A stretch of 16,821 bases of DNA. It comes from an uncultured Bacilli bacterium. GTDB lineage: Bacteria; Bacillota_I; Bacilli_A; RF39; UBA660. The notes under the pieces are model-generated. The model searched no databases, was not told the origin of the DNA, and was given only the letters and a program-made list of their open reading frames with translations. Below, one piece after another: positions 6,743 to 12,087 of this stretch. Made by a program: the position numbers and the translations under genes. Position 1 is the first letter of the stretch; the number at the start of each line of letters is the position of its first letter. The DNA is taken from contig CANQHM010000025.1 of NCBI GenBank assembly GCA_947623845.1, positions 1-16,821 of the forward strand, given 5' to 3'.

Positions 6743-8437
6743 ATGAGAAGATTTAACCCTGATAAAGAATTAAAAAAACTTAATAATGGAAAGAGGAATA
6801 AGACAGTATTTGGTGTATTACTTTTATTGTTAGTAGTAGCAGTAGGTAGTAGTTATGCCTTATATCAGGTAAGAAGTAGTAAACAAATTGTTTATACTAC
6901 GGCTTCGCCTTTTTATCAAAAGGATGTAACATTATCAGTTTATATTGATGGTGTAAAGAAGGTTGCTCCTGGTTCATTTCCTGCTAAAGAAGATGGTAAG
7001 ATATTTTCTAAAGTAGTATGTGAAAATGGTGGTACTGGTACTTTCGATAATGAGAATTGGCAACTATTATTAAAAACTAATAAACAAGATAGATGTGATG
7101 TTTATTTTGTAACAAGATGGAAAGACAGTAGTGGAGCAAATCCACCAGAGTTATACCAAGGAATGATACCTATAACTATTAGTGATACAGGGGTCTTAAC
7201 AGTAGCAGATGTAACAGCTAAATGGTATAGTTATGATGATCACGAGTGGGCGAATGCTGTACTTATTGATGACAAAACAAATCATAATAAATATTACAAT
7301 ACTGATGGCACATATAAAAAAGGTACAACAATACCAATAACTGATGTACTTCAAATGTATGTATGGATACCAAGATATAAATATAAATTATTTAATGCAA
7401 AAAGTGGAGAAAATAGTAGTCCACAAGTAATAGATATAGCATTTGAAGGTAATGGTACAGGAAGAAGTTTGGGAAGTAATAATGGTCAATGGTATACACA
7501 TCCAGCATTTGAATTTGGTAATACTGAATTAAATGGTTTCTGGGTAGGTAAATTTGAACCAAGTGATCCAGGAGATCCAAACGGAAGAGTAACAAATAAA
7601 ATAACAGAAATAACAATACTACCAGATAAAACTAGTATGACATATAAAAATGTAGTAACATTCTTTAATGCTGAAAGAGATATAGAGAAAGAAAGTAATA
7701 AATATAATTTAGATTCTAACGAAGTAGATACCCGTCCAATGAGAAATAGTGAATGGGGAGCAGTTGCTTACTTAGTTAGTTCAAAATATGGAAGATATAA
7801 TAGTGATGGAAATGCTATAGAAAGTGGCGCTGAAATATGGATAAATAATACAGCACAAGGAACAGCAACAAGTGGAACTTGGGCTTATGGTGGAACATAT
7901 ACTGGATGTGTAGGAGATACAGTAAGTGCTGCAGTTAAATGGAACACAGAAGCTGGAACTGTTGCAAAATGTGATGCTGATAAAGTATGGACCAAAAATG
8001 GAGTAAAAGCTTCAACTACTGGAAATGTGTATGGAATATATGATATGAGCGGTGGAACTTGGGAATATACAATGGGTGTTACAAAAACACAAGATGGAAC
8101 TGATATATATTATGCAAGTAGTGGACTTAATAAAGCAACAATGCCAGATGCTAAATATTATGATTTATATGATTTTAGTGAGAGTAACTTAACTCACGAA
8201 AGAGGACATCTAGGAGATGCTACAAGAGAGACGTTAGCATCATTTGGTAAGAACCCAGGAGGATGGAATGGTGATTTAACAGACTTCCCTTACGTTACTT
8301 CAGCTGGTTCGTGGCCGTGGTTCATACGCGGAGGTTACTACGGTGACGGTGCTCGTACAGGCGTCTTCGCCATCGGTCGTGCTAATGGTAATGCGAGTTG
8401 GTGCATTTCGTTCCGCTCGGTGTTGTCTCGCGCATAG
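6743..8437 (+). CDS. DGR target: membrane-anchored receptor with C-type-lectin/FGE-fold variable domain
   Basis: 564 residues. A basic cytoplasmic tail (1-21), one membrane segment (about 23-41) and a long exterior part. The C-terminal half has formylglycine-generating-enzyme/sulfatase-modifying-factor signatures: NVYGIYDMSGGTWEYTMG, then WFIRGG, and SFRSVL at the end, the C-type-lectin scaffold used by most DGR targets. The variable region is residues 514-564 (bases 8282-8433). Compared with TR6, five residues have been altered by adenine changes: N532Y, N534G, N552S, N554C and K555I. GC content jumps at 8282, exactly where homology to the TRs starts. The stop codon lies in the stem of a hairpin (8436-8451). 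It presumably binds an unknown ligand (host, phage or bacterial surface). It follows the RT by 61 bp. Confidence 0.93.
   Translation: MRRFNPDKELKKLNNGKRNKTVFGVLLLLLVVAVGSSYALYQVRSSKQIVYTTASPFYQKDVTLSVYIDGVKKVAPGSFPAKEDGKIFSKVVCENGGTGTFDNENWQLLLKTNKQDRCDVYFVTRWKDSSGANPPELYQGMIPITISDTGVLTVADVTAKWYSYDDHEWANAVLIDDKTNHNKYYNTDGTYKKGTTIPITDVLQMYVWIPRYKYKLFNAKSGENSSPQVIDIAFEGNGTGRSLGSNNGQWYTHPAFEFGNTELNGFWVGKFEPSDPGDPNGRVTNKITEITILPDKTSMTYKNVVTFFNAERDIEKESNKYNLDSNEVDTRPMRNSEWGAVAYLVSSKYGRYNSDGNAIESGAEIWINNTAQGTATSGTWAYGGTYTGCVGDTVSAAVKWNTEAGTVAKCDADKVWTKNGVKASTTGNVYGIYDMSGGTWEYTMGVTKTQDGTDIYYASSGLNKATMPDAKYYDLYDFSESNLTHERGHLGDATRETLASFGKNPGGWNGDLTDFPYVTSAGSWPWFIRGGYYGDGARTGVFAIGRANGNASWCISFRSVLSRA
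8282..8433 (+). repeat. Variable region (VR) of the DGR
   Basis: 152 bp collinear with the seven template repeats downstream. Bases 8282-8335 are identical to TR5 (10530-10583). Bases 8336-8433 align to TR6 (11193-11290) with eight mismatches: 8336, 8342, 8343, 8397, 8402, 8403, 8406 and 8407. Every one is A in TR6, and VR has T (four) or G (four). The last 26 bp (8408-8433) are identical in VR and all seven TRs, have no adenine, and are the likely IMH where cDNA integration initiates. Confidence 0.93.
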
Positions 8438-8451
8438 TTGCGTAAGCAACT
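8436..8451 (+). promoter_or_regulatory. DGR target-recognition hairpin
   Basis: AGTTGC, loop GTAA, GCAACT: a 6-bp perfect stem with a tetraloop three bases after the end of VR homology and overlapping the TAG stop. A hairpin or cruciform at this place just 3' of the IMH is an established cis-element for DGR retrohoming. None of the seven TR units has it, which fits a mark that tells target from template. Confidence 0.75.
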
Positions 8452-8456
8452 TACAC

Positions 8457-8500
8457 GATTACACAAAACGACGTATACTTGATAGAAATACTGTGTAATC
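8457..8500 (+). repeat. Inverted repeat downstream of VR
   Basis: GATTACACA (8457-8465) and TGTGTAATC (8492-8500) are perfect inverted 9-mers separated by 26 bp. Function unknown; it could form an outer arm beside the target hairpin or bind a protein. Confidence 0.45.
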
Positions 8501-8524
8501 TAAAATTAATTATATGTAGATACT

Positions 8525-8566
8525 CACCCCAGCCATCACATAAGAACTATGGCTGGGGTGATTTTT
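8525..8566 (+). terminator. Strong intrinsic terminator of the target gene
   Basis: CACCCCAGCCAT (8525-8536) pairs with ATGGCTGGGGTG (8549-8560): a 12-bp GC-rich stem with a 12-nt loop, followed by ATTTTT. It closes the coding transcript and separates it from the TR array. Confidence 0.92.
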
Positions 8567-8567
8567 G

Positions 8568-8583
8568 ACCGACGTAAGTCGGT
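8568..8583 (+). other. Second GTAA-loop hairpin after the terminator
   Basis: ACCGAC, loop GTAA, GTCGGT: same stem length (6 bp) and same loop as the VR hairpin at 8436-8451, but a different stem sequence. No VR-like sequence adjoins it. It may be a remnant of another target site or chance. Confidence 0.4.
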
Positions 8584-8626
8584 GGCACATTTGAAAAATA
8601 AGAAATATTCTTTTTGAGAAGAAGAT

Positions 8627-8670
8627 AAAATGTAACTTTTCATAATGGATGATGAGTTACATTTTAATTT
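8627..8670 (+). terminator. Terminator-like 11-bp inverted repeat
   Basis: AAAATGTAACT (8627-8637) and AGTTACATTTT (8655-8665) pair perfectly around a 17-nt loop, followed by AATTT. No gene ends directly before it. An SD-like GGAGGGGGAAGG (8695-8706) follows but has no start codon or open frame after it, suggesting remnants of a lost gene. Confidence 0.45.
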
Positions 8671-8726
8671 GGAATAAAACTTATTGATTGAATGGAGGGG
8701 GAAGGTTAAAAATAAAGTTTAAGTAT

Positions 8727-8744
8727 AATAAATAATTATTTATT
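8727..8744. other. 18-bp AT palindrome upstream of TR unit 1
   Basis: Perfect palindrome centred on AATT at 8734-8737, placed 13 bp before the extended -10 of TR unit 1 (8758-8766). It could be an operator, but AT-rich DNA makes chance palindromes common. Confidence 0.3.
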
Positions 8745-8757
8745 TGTTTAGTGTTTT

Positions 8758-8766
8758 TGCTAAAAT
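8758..8766 (+). promoter_or_regulatory. Extended -10 promoter, TR unit 1
   Basis: TGCTAAAAT fits the TGnTAnAAT form found before every TR unit. The predicted start is near 8773. Confidence 0.6.
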
Positions 8767-8772
8767 TGTATT

Positions 8773-9222
8773 GTTCTTATAATATAAGAACTGGTTATAA
8801 GCAGTAGTGTACTCCAGACTTCCCTTATGTTATTACTAGTAGTGTCGGGCCGTGGTTCATACGCGGCGGTAATTATACAAACGGCGCTAGGGCAGGCATC
8901 TTCGCGATTGGCCGTAATAACGGTGGAGTGAATAGCAACAAATCGTTCCGCTCGGTGTTGTCTCGCGCTGTACTATGGAAAAGGTATAATAGAGTGTTGA
9001 AAAGTTTTGTATGTAAATAATATTTTAAGTTATTTAGCAAAATTTGTTTATTATTGGGATTAAAATAAATTTACGGATTTATAAATTCTTTATTTCATAG
9101 ATGCTTATACCCAATCTATATTTATATATAGGTTAAAATATAATAAAAGATAGATGGGTTAGTAGTTTATAATGAATATTCGTCGTCTTTAGATGTACTT
9201 AAAAAGGTACATTTTTTCTTTT
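8773..9222 (+). ncRNA. DGR template RNA unit 1 (TR1, divergent flanks)
   Basis: The TR core is 8817-8968 (152 nt), encoding DFPYVITSSVGPWFIRGG...SFRSVLSRA in the VR frame. Its leader differs from units 2-7: a perfect 8-bp hairpin GTTCTTAT/ATAAGAAC (8773-8791) replaces the GGGAG start, and CTGG (8791-8794) can pair with CCAG (8814-8817) just before the TR. TAAGC is shared with the other leaders. The spacer after the TR is only partly like the others and its frame reads through (GTACTATGG) without the usual stop. It is the oldest or most diverged copy, or a distinct template class. Confidence 0.75.
9193..9222 (+). terminator. Terminator of TR unit 1
   Basis: ATGTAC (9193-9198) and GTACAT (9207-9212) followed by T6-C-T4. 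The same terminator type ends every TR unit. Confidence 0.75.
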
Positions 9223-9227
9223 ATTTA

Positions 9228-9236
9228 TGATACAAT
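9228..9236 (+). promoter_or_regulatory. Extended -10 promoter, TR unit 2
   Basis: TGATACAAT, 11 bp after the previous terminator's stem and T-run begin to fade; predicted start at the GGGAG near 9243. Confidence 0.65.
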
Positions 9237-9242
9237 TTAATT

Positions 9243-9645
9243 GGGAGTAAGCTATAGTTCGATGAGACTTCCCTAGCACTGCTAGTTGGGTTGATCCGTG
9301 GTTCGATCGCGGAGGTGGGTACAACAATGGCGCAAGCGCTGGCGTCTTCGCGATTGGTCGTAATAATGGTAATGCGAATTGGAATATTTCGTTCCGCTCG
9401 GTGTTGTCTCGCGCTGCACTATGAAAAAACAATAAATAAAGGTATTTCTCAATTAGAAGAAATATAGAATATTGTTAGAAAATAACACTGTAAGTTTACG
9501 GACTTAAGTAAGTATATATTTCATAGAGGTTTACTTCCTATCTACGGAATGTAGGTTAAAAAATGATAAAGAATTTTAAATTAGTAGTAATATTATGAAT
9601 ATTTGAAGTTCTTATAATGTACTTTAGTAGTACATTTTTTCTTTT
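9243..9645 (+). ncRNA. DGR template RNA unit 2 (TR2)
   Basis: The TR core is 9266-9414 (149 nt, one codon shorter than VR), encoding DFPSTASWVDPWFDRGG...NWNISFRSVLSRA. Leader GGGAG pairs with TTCCC at the start of the TR. The spacer contains AACAATA (9428-9434) pairing with TATTGTT (9470-9476) around an inner ATTTCT/AGAAAT hairpin, then GAGG-TTTA-CTTC, then CTAC/GTAG. Most of the 3' spacer (9541-9600) is identical to that of unit 3. It should be bound by Avd and RT as the template and priming RNA. Confidence 0.82.
9616..9645 (+). terminator. Terminator of TR unit 2
   Basis: AATGTACT (9616-9623) and AGTACATT (9629-9636) with a 5-nt loop and a T-rich tail. Confidence 0.85.
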
Positions 9646-9650
9646 GAATG

Positions 9651-9659
9651 TGATAAAAT
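9651..9659 (+). promoter_or_regulatory. Extended -10 promoter, TR unit 3
   Basis: TGATAAAAT directly after the terminator tail of unit 2; predicted start at GGGAG near 9666. Confidence 0.65.
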
Positions 9660-9665
9660 TTAATT

Positions 9666-10064
9666 GGGAGTAAGCTGTAGTAAGACGTAGACTTCCCTAG
9701 CACTGTTAGTTGGGTTGATCCGTGGTTCGAACGCGGAGGTAGGTACGACTCTACTGCTATAGCGGGCGTCGTCGCCATTGGCCGTAATAACGGTGGAGCG
9801 AATAACAACAAATCGTTCCGCTCGGTGTTGTCTCGCGCAGTACTATGAAAAAACAACGAAATAAGATGCTTTCTAATGTGGAAGTATGGATGTTGTTAAT
9901 AAGTAACACTTTAAATTTAAGGATTTAAGTAAAATATATTTCATAGAAGTTTACTTCCTATCTACGGAATGTAGGTTAAAAAATGATAAAGAATTTTAAA
10001 TTAGTAGTAATATTATGAATATTTGAAATTCTTATAATGTACTTTGTAGTACATTTTTTCTTTT
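9666..10064 (+). ncRNA. DGR template RNA unit 3 (TR3)
   Basis: The TR core is 9690-9838 (149 nt), encoding DFPSTVSWVDPWFERGG...NNNKSFRSVLSRA. The 5' half resembles TR2 and the 3' half TR1. The spacer stem is AACAAC (9852-9857) with GTTGTT (9892-9897): relative to unit 2 the T-A pair has become C-G, a compensatory change. The inner hairpin is CTTTC/GGAAG. Its middle reads YDSTAIAGVVAIG where other units have F at the second V of GVFAIG. Confidence 0.82.
10036..10064 (+). terminator. Terminator of TR unit 3
   Basis: AATGTACT (10036-10043) and AGTACATT (10048-10055), a 4-nt loop and a T-rich tail. Confidence 0.85.
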
Positions 10065-10069
10065 GATTA

Positions 10070-10078
10070 TGTTACAAT
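10070..10078 (+). promoter_or_regulatory. Extended -10 promoter, TR unit 4
   Basis: TGTTACAAT just after the unit 3 terminator; predicted start at GGGAA near 10085. Confidence 0.65.
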
Positions 10079-10084
10079 TAAATC

Positions 10085-10484
10085 GGGAATAAGCTATTAT
10101 AAGACGTGTGACTTCCCTTTTGTGACTACTACTGTTGTGCCGTGGTTCATACGCGGCGGTAATTACAACAATGGCGCTAATGCAGGCGTCTTCGCCATCG
10201 GTCGTGCTAACGGTGGGACGAACAACAATTATTCGTTCCGCTCGGTGTTGTCTCGCGCAGTACTATGAAAAAACAATAAATAAAAATATTTCTCAATTAG
10301 AAGAAATATAATTGTTGTTAAAAATAAACACTTTAAATTTAAGGATTTAAGTAAAATATATTTTCATAGAAGTTTATTTCCTATCTACGATATGTAGGTT
10401 AAAAAATGATAAAGAACTTTAGATTAGTAGTGAAAATGAATATTTGAAGTTCTTATAATGTACTTTATTGTACATTTTTTCTTT
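10085..10484 (+). ncRNA. DGR template RNA unit 4 (TR4)
   Basis: The TR core is 10110-10258 (149 nt), encoding DFPFVTTTVVPWFIRGGNYNNGANAG...NNNYSFRSVLSRA. It is especially rich in AAY codons, the usual DGR 'mutable' codons. The leader is GGGAA instead of GGGAG, turning the G-T wobble with TTCCC into an A-T pair. Confidence 0.82.
10457..10484 (+). terminator. Terminator of TR unit 4
   Basis: AATGTAC (10457-10463) and GTACATT (10470-10476), a 6-nt loop and a T-rich tail. Confidence 0.8.
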
Positions 10485-10490
10485 AGGTTA

Positions 10491-10499
10491 TGTTAAAAT
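10491..10499 (+). promoter_or_regulatory. Extended -10 promoter, TR unit 5
   Basis: TGTTAAAAT after the unit 4 terminator; predicted start at GGGAG near 10506. Confidence 0.65.
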
Positions 10500-10505
10500 T
10501 AAATT

Positions 10506-10907
10506 GGGAGTAAGCTATAGTAAGACGTGGACTTCCCTTACGTTACTTCAGCTGGTTCGTGGCCGTGGTTCATACGCGGAGGTAGATACGAAAATGGCAC
10601 TAATGCAGGGGTCTTCGCTATTGGCCGTAATACGGGTGAAGCGAATTGGAACAATTCGTTCCGCTCGGTGTTGTCTCGCGCAGTACTATGAAAAACAATA
10701 GGAATGAATATTTTTCAAAGAAAAAATATAAAATATTGTCAAAGTAACGCTTTAAATTTAAGGATTTAAGTAAAATATATTTCATAGAGGTTTACTTCCT
10801 ATCTACGATATGTAGGTTAAAAAATGATAAAGAATCTTGGCTTAGTAGTGAAAATGAATATTCGAGGTTCTTATAATGTACTTTATATGGTACATTTTTT
10901 CTTTTTT
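10506..10907 (+). ncRNA. DGR template RNA unit 5 (TR5)
   Basis: The TR core is 10530-10681 (152 nt), encoding DFPYVTSAGSWPWFIRGGRYENGTNAG...NWNNSFRSVLSRA. Its first 54 nt are identical to VR 8282-8335, and no other TR matches that stretch; after this point TR5 and VR diverge at non-adenine positions too. The spacer stem is ACAATA/TATTGT with an inner TTTTTC/GAAAAA hairpin. Confidence 0.85.
10875..10907 (+). terminator. Terminator of TR unit 5
   Basis: AATGTAC (10875-10881) and GTACATT (10890-10896) followed by a long T-rich tail. Confidence 0.8.
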
Positions 10908-10924
10908 ATTAAAAAATATTATTA

Positions 10925-11056
10925 GGTTGCCGAAAAGTAGCCGAAAGGTTGCCGAAAAGTAGCCGAAAGGTTGCCGAAAAGTAGCCGAAAGGTTGCCGAA
11001 AGGTTGCCGAAAAGTTGCCGAAAGGTTGCCGAAAAGTTGCCGAAAAGTTGCCGAAA
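10925..11056. repeat. Twelve 11-bp tandem repeats between TR units 5 and 6
   Basis: Twelve exact-length 11-bp units, each [A/G]GT[T/A]GCCGAAA, fill 132 bp. The first six alternate GGTT and AGTA (a 22-bp higher-order period); the last six use GGTT and AGTT. The 11-bp period is not a multiple of three, so the reading frames it opens on either strand are by-products. It is flanked by the unit 5 terminator and a weaker terminator-like hairpin at 11069-11089, and explains most of the larger spacing (609 bp against about 420 bp) between TR5 and TR6. Confidence 0.95.
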
Positions 11057-11068
11057 GATTTTTAATGC

Positions 11069-11089
11069 TGTATTTAAAGTACACTTTTT
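11069..11089 (+). terminator. Degenerate terminator copy before TR unit 6
   Basis: TGTATTT...AAGTACA followed by C-TTTTT resembles the unit terminators (ATGTAC...GTACAT) but has mismatches. It is probably a second copy split from the unit 5 terminator by the tandem repeat or by a deleted unit. Confidence 0.5.
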
Positions 11090-11099
11090 CTTATTGTTA

Positions 11100-11108
11100 T
11101 GGTAAAAT
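11100..11108 (+). promoter_or_regulatory. Extended -10 promoter, TR unit 6
   Basis: TGGTAAAAT; predicted start at GGGAG near 11115. Confidence 0.65.
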
Positions 11109-11114
11109 TTAGAT

Positions 11115-11516
11115 GGGAGTAAGCTATAGTAAGACGGGGACTTCCCTTATGTTATTACTAGTAGTGTCGCGCCGTGGTTCATACGCGGAGGTAACTACAA
11201 TGACGGTGCTCGTACAGGCGTCTTCGCCATCGGTCGTGCTAATGGTAATGCGAATTGGAACAAATCGTTCCGCTCGGTGTTGTCTCGCGCAGTACTATGA
11301 AAAAACAATAAAAAAAATATTTTCCAATGAGAAAGTATAAATGTTGTTAATAAAGGACACTTAAAGTTCAAGGACTTTAGTAAGATAATGTTTCATAGAA
11401 GTTTATTTCCTATCTACGATATGTAGGTTAAAAAATGATAAAGAATCTTGGATTAGTAGTGAAAACGAATATTTGAAATTCTTATAATGTACTTTTGTAG
11501 TACATTTTTTCTTTTT
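11115..11516 (+). ncRNA. DGR template RNA unit 6 (TR6), inferred last donor of VR
   Basis: The TR core is 11139-11290 (152 nt), encoding DFPYVITSSVAPWFIRGGNYNDGARTG...NWNKSFRSVLSRA. From 11193 to the end it matches VR except at eight adenines (11193, 11199, 11200, 11254, 11259, 11260, 11263, 11264). Its 5' part resembles TR1 and not VR. The spacer stem is AACAAT/GTTGTT with an inner TTTTC/GAAAG hairpin. Confidence 0.88.
11486..11516 (+). terminator. Terminator of TR unit 6
   Basis: AATGTACT (11486-11493) and AGTACATT (11499-11506) with a 5-nt loop and a T-rich tail. Confidence 0.85.
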
Positions 11517-11520
11517 ATTG

Positions 11521-11529
11521 TGTTAAAAT
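11521..11529 (+). promoter_or_regulatory. Extended -10 promoter, TR unit 7
   Basis: TGTTAAAAT; predicted start at GGGAG near 11536. Confidence 0.65.
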
Positions 11530-11535
11530 TTAGAT

Positions 11536-11938
11536 GGGAGTAAGCTATAGTAAGATGTCGACTTCCCTAGTGTGCCTTCTAGTGGTACGTGGCCGTGGTT
11601 CATACGCGGAGGTAACTACAATGACGGTGCTCGTACAGGCCTCTTCGCCATCGGCCGTAATACCGGTGGTGCGAATGTCAATAATTCGTTCCGCTCGGTG
11701 TTGTCTCGCGCTGCACTATGAAAAAACAATAAATAAAAGTATTTCTCAATTAGAAGAGATATGAATGTTGTTAATAAATGAAACTTAAAGTTTACGGACT
11801 TAAGTATGATACTATTTCATAGAAGTTTACTTCCTATCTACGATATGTAGGTTAAAAAATGATAAAGAACTTTAGGTTAGTAGTGAAAATGAAAATTTGA
11901 AGTTCTTATAATGTACTTTATAGTACATTTTTTCTTTT
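11536..11938 (+). ncRNA. DGR template RNA unit 7 (TR7)
   Basis: The TR core is 11560-11711 (152 nt), encoding DFPSVPSSGTWPWFIRGGNYNDGARTG...NVNNSFRSVLSRA. Its middle (GGNYNDGARTG) is shared with TR6, while both ends differ. It reads GLFAIG where most units have GVFAIG. It is the last unit; no TR-like sequence follows the terminator. Confidence 0.82.
11910..11938 (+). terminator. Terminator of TR unit 7
   Basis: AATGTACT (11910-11917) and AGTACATT (11922-11929), a 4-nt loop and a T-rich tail. Confidence 0.85.
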
Positions 11939-11965
11939 GACAAAAAAATATAAATTTTTTAAAAA
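11937..11965 (+). promoter_or_regulatory. Possible promoter for the Rpn-type gene
   Basis: A perfect TTGACA (11937-11942) sits at the end of the unit 7 terminator tail. With a 17-bp spacer the -10 would be TAAAAA (11960-11965), which is weak. The rest of 11966-12087 is A/T-rich with no other recognisable element except the SD GAGG at 12080-12083. Confidence 0.3.
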
Positions 11966-12087
11966 ATTTTTCTTAAAAAAAAGGAAATAGGGGGTCAAAT
12001 TGTTAATATTATATATGAAGGGCTAAATTAAACGTTGTTTAAGAAAGAAATAAAATTGGGCTTTAATGTGATTAGAAATGAGGAAAA

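Noticed and set aside
10842..11084. 80-residue repetitive protein on the minus strand over the 11-bp repeats
   Set aside because: An 11-bp tandem repeat without stops opens frames automatically; there is no SD and the frame includes a terminator region.
8282..11711. Silent-cassette gene conversion (pilS or vls-like antigenic variation) as the sole mechanism
   Set aside because: The layout looks similar, but the adenine-only mismatches between VR and TR6, the adjacent DGR RT/Avd and the target hairpin point to retrohoming. Ordinary recombination among the TRs is still likely in addition.
9199..11764. Several open frames of 75-87 codons on both strands across the TR units
   Set aside because: They recur at the same place in each unit because the units are homologous, run in frames other than the VR frame or antisense to it, and lack SD sequences. 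They are by-products of the TRs and the tandem repeat.
8773..11938. CRISPR array
   Set aside because: The repeat period is about 420 bp, the repeated part is longer than the variable part, there are no cas genes, and the variable part is a VR-like coding sequence.
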